Of a DNA stretch of 64,000 nt, positions 34,601 through 43,210 are shown piece by piece; within the stretch, counting starts at the first letter, position 1, and each line of letters begins with the position of its first letter. The notes beneath the pieces were generated by a model. That model worked only from the letters and a program-made list of their open reading frames with translations. It made no database searches and was not told where the DNA came from. The DNA comes from Gordionus sp. m RMFG-2023 (taxonomy: Eukaryota; Nematomorpha; Gordioida; Chordodea; Parachordodidae). The stretch is from NCBI RefSeq assembly GCF_954871325.1, contig NC_088775.1:73137561-73201560 (forward strand), in the 5' to 3' direction. A program made the translations under genes and the position numbers.

Positions 34601-35085
34601 GTTTATCATTGGATCAAGACATAATAAAAAGAGCATATATAGGAAGAGAGAAGAGAGCAATGATATAATAAATATAACTACAACCTTATTATTTAATTTG
34701 TAAAATAATCAATATAAAAATAAACTTTAATAGTAAATGTGTTTCTATATTGATATTTACATTCACACTTTGAACAATGTTGAATTTCTTTGTAAAAGAT
34801 GACAATTGATCTGACATCAATACAATTACTTAAATTATTAAGCCCTTAATTTGATGTAATAAAATACTATTACCATTTACTAGCTGGTATATTGCCTATA
34901 TAAATTTGTCTAAAGTTTTTGGGACTGAGAGTAGAGTTTGGAGGAGGTGGGCATGGAAATATACATTTACATCTCTCATCTCTATATTGTGCCTATAAAA
35001 CAATCAACATTATATAATATATATTGCTAAAAATCTTAACTTCATATGTCTTGAATAAACAAACCAGCAAAAAGATTAACAACAT
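25436..35085 (-). CDS. TMEM9: TMEM9 family transmembrane protein, five exons
   Basis: TMEM9 is a single-pass protein of lysosomes and late endosomes that in mammals associates with the V-ATPase machinery and with CLC-type chloride/proton exchangers. The five exons (35041-35085, 34874-34992, 34726-34828, 34559-34684, 25436-25600) have in-phase junctions and GT...AG introns, and give 185 residues (human TMEM9 has 183). Residues 1-15 form a hydrophobic signal peptide (MLLIFLLVCLFKTYE). A cysteine-rich luminal part follows, with RDERCKCIFPCPPPPNST (glycosylation sequon at 34), CNCIDV and CSKCECKYQYRNT. A membrane segment lies at about 90-110, then LDPMINKP with YTEYHNE, and the conserved tail KWKGQVQEQRKNVFDKH. 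Each block has its counterpart, in order, in human TMEM9 (RCKCICP, DCNCLHVV, CECRYEERST, VDPLIRKPDAYTEQLHNE, QVQEQRKTVFDRHKM). Introns 1-3 are 48, 45 and 41 bp; intron 4 is 8,958 bp. The gene appears intact. Confidence 0.93.
26150..26319 (+). repeat. 5' LTR
   Basis: Starts TGTAATATAAATG and ends AAAACACTTCA; matched by the 3' LTR at 30286-30454. Confidence 0.92.
26369..27214 (+). other. Ty3 element: gag and nucleocapsid region
   Basis: Begins with three copies of a ~33-bp segment around the presumed gag start (MEVVPIKF). It then has a capsid-like stretch (IPEFVKEKVNIQDYLFNLEL and later ELDKELRSKYIEGNITFEET) and ends in a CCHC zinc knuckle, CFRCGKANHIAKDC (27155-27199). Confidence 0.75.
27215..27637 (+). 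other. Ty3 element: aspartic protease region
   Basis: Contains the active-site motif LAMEFDTGAACSVI and, further on, a hydrophobic VKGENSLIFGMPFIREF segment corresponding to the flap/second half of retroelement proteases. Confidence 0.75.
27640..28400 (+). other. Ty3 element: reverse transcriptase region
   Basis: Shows the Ty3 order LDEGVIEKVDPTITPITWAT, VRICGDFRLTINKYL, STIDLRDAFLQF, RIPFGLTSAPIIFQRFM and the catalytic box VSVFLDDIIIAGEN. Confidence 0.85.
28401..30275 (+). other. Ty3 element: RNase H and integrase region
   Basis: RNase H: IFCDASEDGLGAVIAHRF, YATIDREASAIMFAIEKF, LVTDHKPLQYIL and GNHNKCADALSRL. Integrase: zinc domain HRGHPGIVGMKSLCRYYVFW with CCKSCQEG; core LHIDLTGSVSGKYWLICVDA, FGLPRYIVSDNGTQFTG and SHKSNGLAERYIRTIKT; C-terminal module after PAEMMFGRSLRT. 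Best fit is the K02A2.6-like/Mag branch common in invertebrates. Confidence 0.9.
30286..30454 (+). repeat. 3' LTR
   Basis: Same sequence as the 5' LTR apart from a few indels and substitutions; followed by the target duplication ACACA. Confidence 0.92.
30455..32747. other. TMEM9 intron 4, unique part
   Basis: Mostly A+T-rich. Two or three stretches have codon-like composition on the plus strand: about 30555-30650 (IPNHGTIRMTLSSNTSYYTD), 31095-31180 (RMNWSVFGKDKKFKLIEVI) and 31330-31590 (SHLENVLLGASCLGLKF, QMNQPTVNPIDFDKNL before a stop). I do not recognise them. They may be remnants of an unidentified coding sequence or chance. Confidence 0.3.
32748..34327. repeat. Foldback element, older copy of the GACTAAAATACGCG family
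   Basis: The left end reads GGGCATAATTAAAATGTGCG; the right end, inverted, is GGACATGACTAAAATACATG. The body is a series of modules present in both orientations (for example GCGCCCTCTATCAAAGAA on one side and its inverse near 34120 and 34285), so the element can fold on itself. It is a diverged relative of 37143-39382. It has been invaded by a GC-rich MITE (33106-33520). No clean target duplication remains. Confidence 0.65.
33106..33520. repeat. GC-rich MITE (GCCCAGCCC family) inside the foldback
   Basis: Starts CAGAGACCTTCATGGGCTT and ends with the inverse of CAGAGATATTTATGGGCTGG, with repeated AAGCCCAGCCC/GGCCTGGCCC motifs inside. The flanking 8-mers CTACACGT and CTATACGC match at 6 of 8 and probably are an aged target duplication. 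The same terminal CAGAGA occurs at 2088-2403. Confidence 0.6.
34328..34558. repeat. GC-motif repeat remnant next to TMEM9 exon 4
   Basis: Part of intron 4. GCCTGGGCTGGCC and GGCCAGGCATTGAGATCTC at about 34385-34510 look like another, decayed member of the GC-rich MITE family. Confidence 0.4.
34559..35085 (-). CDS. TMEM9: TMEM9 exons 1-4
   Basis: Exon 1 (35041-35085) encodes the signal peptide, and its ATG is the only one placing a hydrophobic leader in phase with exon 2. Exon 2 (34874-34992) and exon 3 (34726-34828) encode the luminal cysteine-rich domain; the exon 2/3 junction splits a cysteine codon (TG|T). Exon 4 (34559-34684) encodes the membrane span and ends at the donor GGC|GTAAGT. 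The introns begin GTTAAG, GTAATA and GTTTAT and end TATAG, TTAAG and ATAAG. Confidence 0.9.
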
Positions 35086-35806
35086 AAATCTACTGAAGAA
35101 ATCTTGGGTTCATAAAATTAATTTCTAGCATCTGTTTGACAAGTAACATGATATTTGATAGAAAATGACATAATGACAAGTAATTTAATTTTCCGATTTT
35201 CATTAATATAATATTATTATTTTAGAATGATAATGTAATGAGCTCTTAATTTGCTTATTAATACTTTTTATCAATGGAATTATAGATTTTTTAAGGTTAG
35301 GTTTTTTTTACTTTCTCTTTATATTTTCCAAAACAAAAAAAACGAAGAATCCAATATTATTTTTTATATCAATTATTTATTATAAAATAAAAATACAATA
35401 ACATGTATTCCCTTTTCAAGGTAGTACACTACACAATTTTCCGGTAACTATTAACAAAAATTAATCAGCGTAGAAAAATCAATACATAATGACCTATAAT
35501 TTAAGAATTATTTTTATGTTCCCTTTTCTTGCATTATTTCATAAACGCTCTCTGTTCGTCAATAATATCCGTTACAGCATTTTACCGTTGAGCCAGAACT
35601 TCACACCGTTGATGTTCCGTTATTGTCGATGGTTGTCATCTTGCGATTGTATCCTTCTACTTTGACATTATCGGATATACGATATTCTTGGTCATGCGGC
35701 GATTTGATTTTTGATTACATGATGTTGTATCGGTTGTTGTCTATCAAAGATTATCCTGCAGGTCTTTATTATCAATATTATTTGCACTCAAACAAGATAT
35801 TGTTGG
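35086..35806. other. TMEM9 upstream region
   Basis: Holds the presumed TMEM9 promoter and 5' untranslated region, without a recognisable motif. About 35240-35400 is homologous to about 56182-56370 (CTCTTAATTTGCTTATTAAT and following), a dispersed repeat. About 35520-35800 has more balanced composition and minus-strand stretches such as EYRISDNVKVEGYNRKMTTI; I could not identify it, and it may be a decayed coding sequence. Confidence 0.35.
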
Positions 35807-35944
35807 TAGTTTTGTTAATTGGTTGGTTGTGTAAAACCCAGACCCTAAGTTTGAGTCTAAAAAATTGACCAAACCAGCTCTGAGAACGAACCCCGAGCAC
35901 AGACCCAGGGTCCAGACCCGGGGTTCAGTCTCGGGGTTGAGACA
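35807..35944. repeat. Terminal segment with CCCAGACCC/ACCCGGGGTTC motifs
   Basis: Begins TAGTTTTGTTAATTGGTTGG, continues with TGTAAAACCCAGACCC and GAGCACAGACCC, and ends CTCGGGGTTGAGAC at the border with the satellite. Related segments are at 42234-42350 and, inverted, at 46065-46122 and 46290-46382. Confidence 0.6.
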
Positions 35945-36525
35945 AAATCTAATTTAAATATCTTTAGATTGAAAGTATTCATTTTTTGTCTTGATGGGTA
36001 TGACTTGGTCTTGGGTGGGGGGGGGGGGGGTGTAAAAAATAATATTTTTTGATGTCAAATAAAAGGCAATTAAAATATATTTTTTATTGTAACAATAATA
36101 ATCACGCATAGAGGGCGGATCTAGGTCGGGGTCAGGAATATTTTTATCAACACAAAATATGGTATCAAATAAAATTTAATTTAAATATTTTTAGATTGAA
36201 AGTATTTATTTTTTGTCTTGATGGGTATGAATTGGTCTTGGGGGTAGATGAAGGGGGTTTGTCTTAATGGGTATGACTTGGTCTGGAGGGTGGATGGAGG
36301 GGGATGGATGTAAAAAATAATTTTTTTTGATATGGGTATCAAATAAAAGGTAATTAAAATATTTTTTTTATTGTAATAATAATAATCACTCATAGAGGCG
36401 GGTCTAGGTCTTGGGGGGTCAGGAATATTTTTATCAACCCAAAATATCGATGTGGGTATCAAATAAAATCTAATTTAAATGTCTTTAGATTGAAAGTATT
36501 CATTTTTTGTCTTGATAGGTATGAC
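35945..36525. repeat. ~230-295 bp satellite, left block
   Basis: Two to three units marked by AAATCTAATTTAAATATC, TTGTCTTGATGGGTATGAC, TTGGTCTGGGGG, a G-run, and TTGTAATAATAATAATCACTCATAG. Unit starts at 35965, 36192 and 36486 (spacing 227 and 294). Interrupted at 36526 by the hAT element and continuing at 40982. The short frames across it are not genes. Confidence 0.8.
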
Positions 36526-36959
36526 CAGGGTTGCCATGTCTCCCCCCATTAGCGGAAGACTTCCGCAATTTTTTAGCTTACACGCTGACATCTCTTCCGC
36601 AAAACTACGGCAATTGGAAATCTCCCGCAAAAATCTACCGTAATTTTTTAATATCTCCCGCAATTTTTTTTTAGTATTAAACATTTTCAATATATAAATA
36701 ATAATTTTGAGAGACATTAATTGATTATTTTTATATTTTTAAAATAAATTTTAAATATTTGTTCGAAAAACATGTCTAGTTTGTAAATTTCTTTTCATCT
36801 TGTTTAATTTTTATCCAAATCAACATCAATTTATTCATATAAGTCAGTACAGGGGAGTATATCAACATCAATTGCAATACAAAAATATTCTCAAAAATAA
36901 TAAATAATACAGATGGAATTACATTTGCGGAAATCGTATACATCTATCATGTAGTTCAA

Positions 36960-39745
36960 CATTCACAGAGCTATAACATCACAACGAATCTTTTTCTCAT
37001 AATATTTAAAGACTCCAATATAAGTGCAAACCTTTCTTGTGGCAGAACAAAAATGAGCAAGGCTATCAAGGGTTTTAGTACCTGAATCCTAGAGGTCAAT
37101 TCTAGACGATTTGAAAGATGGGCATCCATATGCAATTCTAACGGGCATGACTAAAATACGCGTCCCCGAAAACTACGCGTCTACGCGTCCCCGGTCAAAC
37201 GGGTTTAATTTATATAATATTAATAAAAAATCTTATTTAGCTTTATAAGATGAGTTAAAAAATGTTTTTTATGATTTAAAAAAAATGATAACTTAGTAAA
37301 ATTTTTAAAAAATTATTTTTTTAAATTAAAACTACGCGTCCTTACGCGTCGCCGATCAAGATACATTTTTTAAAAAAAAATAAAAGTAGATTCATATTTA
37401 GCTCATTAAATGGATACAGAAAATGTTTTTTTTTATTTTAAAAAAAAGTGTTAACTTAGTAAAATTTTTAAAATACTAACTTTTTACATAAAAAAACTAG
37501 GCGTCCTTACGCGTCTCCGGTCAAGATACAATTTTTTTTTTTAAATAAAAGCAGATTCATATTTAGCTCATTAAATGGATACAGAAAATATTTTTTTTGA
37601 TTTAAAAAAAAGTGGTAACTTAGTAAAATTTTGAAAAAACACTTTTTTTCTTCATTTTTTGGCTAAAATACGCGTCCCCGGTCAAGATAGATTATTTTTA
37701 TAAAAATGAATATAGAATCGTGTATAGTTTTTCAAGGAGATTCCGAAAATGGTATTAATAATATTTTTTTTAAAAAAAATTGATTTTCGAAAATTCTTTT
37801 TTTTGACTAAACTACGCGTCCCTACGCGTCCCCGGTCAAGATAGATTATTTTTATAAAAATGAATATAGAATCGTGTATAGTTTTTCAAGGAGATTCCGA
37901 AAATGGTATTAATTATATTTTTTTTAAAAAAAATTGATTTTCGAAAATTCTTTTTTTGACTAAACTACGCGTCCCCGGTCAAGATAGATTATTTTTATAA
38001 AAATGAATATAGAATCGTATATAGTTTTTCAAGGAGATTCCGAAAATGGTATTTATGAATTTTTTTTTAAAAAAAATTATTTTTCGAACCGGGGACGCGT
38101 ATTTTAGTCAAAAAATGAAAAAAAGAGTGTTTTTTCAAAATTTTACTAAGTTACCCCTTTTTTTAAATCAAAAAAAAACATTTTATGTATCCATTTAATG
38201 TATCCATTTAATGTATCCATTTAATGAGCTAAATATGAATCTGCTTTTATTTTTTTAAAAAAAAATTTATCTTGACCGGGGACCCGTAGGGACGCGAAGT
38301 TTATCAAAAAAAAATTATTAATACCATTTTCAGAATCTCCTTGAAAAACCATACACGATTCTATATTCATTTTTATAAAAATAATCTATATTGACCAGGG
38401 ACGCGTAGGGACGCGTATTTTAGTCAAAAAATGAAGGAAAAAAGTGTTTTTTCAAAATTTTACTAAGTTACCACTTTTTTTTTAAATCAAAAAAACATTT
38501 TATGAACCCTTTTAATGAGCTAAATATGAATCTGCTTTTATTTTTTAAAAAAAATTGTATCTTGACCGGGGACGCGTAATTTTTTTATGTAAAAAATTAG
38601 TGTTTTAAAAATTTTACTAAGTTACCACTTTTTTTTAAATCAAAAAAAACATTTTATGATCCATTTAATGAGCTAAATATGATTCTGCTTTTATTTATTT
38701 TTAAAAAATGTATCTTGACCGGGGACGCGTAGTTTAGTCAAAAAAAAATATTTTCGAAAATTAATTTTTTTAAAAAAAAAAAAATTAGTAATCCTTGAAA
38801 AACTATACACGATTCTATATTCATTTTTATAAAAATAATCTATCTTGACCGGGGACGCATAGGGACGCGTATTTTAGTCAAAAAATGAAGGAAAAAAGTG
38901 TTTTTTCAAAATTTTACTAAGTTACCACTTTTTTTTAAATCAAAAAATTCTGTATCCATTTAATGAGCTAAATATGAATCTACTTTTATTTTTTTTAAAA
39001 AAATGTATCTTAACCGGGGACGCGTAGAGAGGTGTAGTTTTTAATTTAAAAAAATAATTTTTTAAAAATTTTACTAAGTTATCATTTTTTTTTAAATCAT
39101 AAAAAACATTTTCTATATTCATTTAATGAGCTAAATATGAATCTGCTTTTATTTAAAAAAAAAATTGTATCTTGACCGGGGACGCGTAGTTTTTTCATGT
39201 AAAAAAATAATTTTTTAAAAAATTTACTAAATTATCATTTTTTTTTAAATCATAAAAAACATTTTTTAACTCATCTTATAAAGCTAAATAAGATTTTTAT
39301 TAATATTATATAAATTAAACCAGTTTGACCGGGGACGCATAGTGACGCGTAGTTTTCGGGGACGCGTATTTTAGTCATACCCATTCTAACAGATGCATCT
39401 AATAAAGGAAATATTAAAACATTTCCCTCGATCCTTCGCTATAACAACAAGAATAAGAACATTTCAATAAAACTGTTAAAATTTTTTCCTCGTATAGTGA
39501 AAAATCCAACGATGTGGCTAGCTACATGATGGTAAATATAGCTGATTCAGGGTTATCAATGATTTGCATGTCAGCCTTTCTGCGCTGATAATGCCTCTGT
39601 AAATTTTGGCAAAAACCAAAGTTACCGAATTGAGGCAGCACAATAATGAATTAATACCATTTGGATGTATATGCCATATACTACATAATTCTTGTAAGAG
39701 GGCAATAAATGTGGGGGAGACCAGGGCTAGTCGGCACAATTTTTG
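36960..39745 (+). pseudogene. hAT transposase fragment, left arm (split by insertion)
   Basis: Before the insertion (to about 37142) the plus strand carries decayed sequence corresponding to the better-preserved right-arm copy (MSKAI...VLGPKSRRSILDD). After it (from 39391) come the transposase motif DASNKGNIKTFPSIL, then NDVASYMMVNIADSGLSMIC and, near 39650-39735, RQHNNELIPFGCICHILHNS followed by CKRAINVGE. TDASNKGN..LFP and C..HILHN are hallmark segments of a hAT transposase subfamily common in insects and other invertebrates. Stops and frame changes are present; only the middle of the transposase is represented. Confidence 0.65.
37143..39382. mobile_element. Foldback element with GGGYATGACTAAAATACGCG ends and exact 8-bp target duplication
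   Basis: The ends are GGGCATGACTAAAATACGCG and, inverted, GGGTATGACTAAAATACGCG. The target duplication ATTCTAAC is at 37135-37142 and 39383-39390. The body consists of repeated modules (CGCGTCCCCGGTCAAGATAG, a T/A-rich piece, GAATATAGAATCGTGTATAG, TTTTTCAAGGAGATTCCG), in one orientation in the left half and inverted in the right half, so the whole 2.2 kb can form a long hairpin. No coding sequence. An 8-bp duplication fits hAT- or P-type transposases. The unoccupied target is preserved in the other arm of the host hAT element (40334-40341). Confidence 0.88.
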
Positions 39746-40099
39746 ACAAAATCGTGATAGCTCCAAAAATAATGATCATATAAGATCTTACCCTAGTAGC
39801 CCCGAACCCGTGGTTAGTCGGATCATCGATTAGGCTAGTCAAATCAAGTAGTTAATTAGGCTTCTTATGGGCCAAAAAAATTTTTATCTAGATTTTAATA
39901 TATAACTATGATACTTTATTTATATAATATTCTATTTACAATAATAACAAATAAAATAACAATCTTTTTTGACAGAGAACCACTCTACATTGAAACCAAT
40001 CTTCAAAATTATGAAAACTTTTATAATCCAATTTTAAAATTCTATCGATGGCGGGTATTAGGAACATATCGCGACCAAAATTGTGCTGACTCAATTCTG
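39746..40099. other. Centre of the hAT foldback element
   Basis: Non-palindromic spacer between the inverted arms. It contains GGGCTAGTCGGCACAATTTTTG near 39723-39745 running into CTCCAAAAATAATG, similar to a piece inside the palindrome arms near 19955-20010 (GGGGTTAGTCGAACCGATTT). No gene recognised. Confidence 0.4.
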
Positions 40100-40480
40100 T
40101 AAATACTCTCTGTTTTTACCAAATTCCCTGAGACATTATCAGATCAGAAAGCTGATATGCAATTTATTGATAATCTAGAATCTGCTATATTTACCATTAT
40201 ATGGTTAGCTATATCTTAGGATTTTTCACTATTTGAGGGGAAAAATTTTAATAGTTTTATTGAAACGACCTTAATTTTGAAATAGAGGAGGATCAAGGGA
40301 AATATTTTAATATTTCCCTTATTAGATGCATCTGTTAGAATTGCATATGTATTCCCATTTTTCAAATCGTCAAGAATTGACCTCCTTGATTTAGGTCCTA
40401 AAACATAGATGATAGCCTTACTCATTTTTGTTCTACAAATATAGTTTTCATTAATATTGGAGTCATTAAATATTATGGAA
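40100..40480 (-). pseudogene. hAT transposase fragment, right arm
   Basis: Inverted copy of the left-arm segment. The 69-codon frame at 40216-40425 reads MSKAIIYVLGPKSRRSILDD with ILTDASNKGNIKIFPLIL and VSIKLLKFFPSN. In the family this corresponds to CGRTK.EAIV.NVLAP followed by the first catalytic-aspartate segment (TDASNKGN). Unlike the left arm it has no foldback insertion, so it preserves AATTCTAACAGATGCATC as the unoccupied site. Confidence 0.7.
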
Positions 40481-40981
40481 AAAAGATTCTACCAACATTG
40501 TGATGATAAGTATCTCTGTGAATGTTGTACTACAAGATAAGTGTTTACAATTGTCGCAACTGTAGTTACATCTGTATTATTTCTTATTTTTGGAGTACCT
40601 TATTATGTATTTAAACGTGATACGTGATAATTAAATCCCATGTTATACACGCACACACGGTAGATTTCCAATTGCGGTCATTTTGCGGAACATTCGTATA
40701 AAATATAATTTTAATTGTAAAATTAAAGTCGTTTTTTGAAATAAAATTTTATCTTGTTTACATTCTTTTATATTTAAAAAAGATCGTTGGTTTTTTTTAT
40801 AAATTAATATATTTTATTAAATCAAATGTTATTTTACCTCCTCCCCTCCATCCACCCCCAGACCAAGTCACAAGTTACCGACAAATTTTTTTTAACAATT
40901 TTTATATTTCTACCGCAATTTTCATATTTCTCCCGCATAATACTAAATTTCTCCCGCCATAATTTTGACCTGGCAACACTG

Positions 40982-42233
40982 GGTATGACTTGGTCTGGGG
41001 GGTGGATGGAGGGGGGGGGTGTAAAAAATAATTCTTTTTGATATGGGTATCAAATAAAAGGTAGTTAAAATATTTTTTTATTGTAATAATAATAATCAAT
41101 CATAGAAGGGGGGTCTAAGTCTTGGGGGGTCAGGAATATTTTTATCAACACAAAATATCGATGCGGGTATCAAATAAAATCTAATTTAAATATCTTTAGA
41201 TTGAAAGTATTCATTTTTTGTCTTGATGGGTATGACTTGGTCTGGGGTAGAATGGAGGGGGGGGGGTGTAAAAAATATATATTTTTTGATATGGGTATCA
41301 AATAAAAGGTAATTAAAATATTTTTTTATTGTAATAATAACAATCACTCATAGAGGGCGTATCTAGGTCTTGAGGGGTCAGGAATATTTTTATCAACACA
41401 AAATATCGATGTGGGTATCAAATAAAAGCTAGTATAAATATCTCTTGATTGTAATAATTATACTCTAAATAGGCGAGATGTCTTAGTTAGTCAGTGACGC
41501 AAATAAAGAATAATTGCGCTAAAAAGAATCGGTAGTAGAATAAGAATATGTAAGTCTGGTTGCGCTAAAACGAATAAGTAATAGGATAAGAATATGTAAG
41601 TCTGGTTTCGTTTGCTTTAGAATAAATAATAACGATATCTCCAAATAATAATAAAAATGCGATTAAATTTATTCTTTTATTAGTGTTTAAATACGCAAAT
41701 ATATATATATCAAGTCGTTAAAAAAGTAATTTTTATTAACAAGTAAAATTATCGCGTACTTAGAAAGTCAAAAACTTCAAATTATATCTAGTAAATCAAT
41801 TTAAGGTAAATCAATTGATGGTTTGAGGCTTCGTATGTAGAAATAAAATAATATATTATTTAGTGAATGTTTTTGTATATGTAAATAGTCATAGTTTAAA
41901 GCTTCAATTAACTTTGTATATTATGATATTAAATTATATTATGCAATAGTCAGGAATATTTATATAAACACAAAATATTGATATAGGAATCAAATAGAAG
42001 GTATTTTAAATATCTTTTGGATGGTAAAAAAATATTTTTTTAATATGGGCATTAAATAATGGGTCACTAAAATAGTTTTTATTGTAATAATAATTAAACT
42101 CTAAATGGGCTCTAAGTCTTGCGGGACCAGGGAATTTTTTATCAACACAAAATATTAATATGACTATAAAATAGAAGCTAATTAAAATATTTTTCTACTA
42201 AAATAACAATATTCACTCTTGGTCTCTTACTGT
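40982..42233. repeat. ~230-295 bp satellite, right block
   Basis: Resumes directly after the hAT element. Two well-preserved units reach about 41450 (marker TTTAGATTGAAAGTATTC at 41195), then diverged units carrying GTCAGGAATATTT and ATCAACACAAAATAT reach about 42200. A small ~50-bp duplication (GAATAAGAATATGTAAGTCTGG type) lies at about 41510-41610. Confidence 0.7.
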
Positions 42234-42350
42234 TAGTGTTGTTAATTGGTTGGTTGTGTAAAACCCAGACCCGGGGTTCGGGTCTAAAAAATCGACTAAA
42301 CCAGCTCTGAGCACGAATCTTGAGCACAGACCCGGGGTTCAGACTCGTCC
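42234..42350. repeat. TAGTGTTGTTAA-type terminal segment
   Basis: TAGTGTTGTTAATTGGTTGG followed by TGTAAAACCCAGACCCGGGG and GAGCACAGACCCGGGGTTCAG. Nearly the same as 35807-35930 and in the same orientation. Confidence 0.6.
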
Positions 42351-42569
42351 CAGCAAAAGCAAAGATCATATTATTTTTAAAATCTAATTTGGTGGTTCCA
42401 TCCTTGGGGGATGATATATAGGGTCGGATTCGACCATGTGATTCCTTTATAATATATGTTAAATAATAAGGGTCTTTATATATTTTAATAAATTTTGGTA
42501 GGTATTTAGCAAATTAGCTTGGTATTTAGAAAATCCCTAAACGTTGAGTAGTATCTGTCTGAAAATTTT

Positions 42570-43210
42570 TTTTGACCTAACCAGGCCTGATCAAAAAACC
42601 AAGTTCCATACAATTTTCATAAAATTTTGCCATTTATTTTTATTGTAATTTAACAACAGCCTTAAATTTAATTTTATATTCTATTTATTTCTATTGTAAG
42701 ATTTAGAATAAATTTAAATTTGTGATAATAATCATATTGGATGAAAAGAATAAAAGGCTCAGCTCAGGATGGAAAATCCTATGAGGTTAGAAAATAGGGA
42801 TTTCAATATATCTATCTGCTATATTTGTCGAGGGAAAGTTTGAGAAAAATTTTTTAAAATTAGAATGGGTCCGACTGGGCTTGGAAAATATTTTTATAAA
42901 TTATATTGGGCTAGGGCTTGGAGAAAATTTTCAAAATTATTATAAGCTTGAATATTCGGGAATTTTTTTATTATTAACTATGGATCAGACATTGACCTAA
43001 AACAAAATTTTTTGCAGGCCTGGGCTCGGCTTTATCAAAAAACTAAGGCCCATAAAATCTGATTTTGATTGTATTTTTAAATTCTTCATGCTTTTTTAAA
43101 TATTTTATTCCAGTTCTCAACTATCAAAATTCTTATGATTTCTGCTTGGGCTTGGGAAAATTTTTTTAAAATTAATATGGCCTTGGACTTTGTTTGGGAA
43201 TTTTTTTAAT
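42570..43210. repeat. Degenerate GC-motif repeat
   Basis: Motifs such as ACCAGGCCTGATC, GGGCTTGGAAAAT, GCAGGCCTGGGCTCGGC recur at irregular spacing between A/T runs. It is a decayed relative of the GGCCCGG family. End repeats are not clear. Confidence 0.45.

Larger units (their letters stand above)
36526..40981. mobile_element. hAT foldback element with exact 8-bp target duplication
   Basis: The ends are CAGGGTTGCCATGTC and, inverted, CAGTGTTGCCAGGTC, typical hAT termini. The flanking GGTATGAC occurs on both sides (36518-36525 and 40982-40989), and the neighbouring satellite units show the unoccupied site. Inside, the same transposase segment occurs twice in opposite orientation (left arm to about 39625, right arm from about 40100), so this is an inverted-duplication derivative that is non-autonomous as it stands. 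The left arm was later hit by the foldback element at 37143-39382. About 2.2 kb of the 4.46 kb is that insertion. Confidence 0.88.

Noticed and set aside
36181-36462. Short frames in the G-run-containing satellite
   Set aside because: They follow the satellite period and contain no conserved motif.
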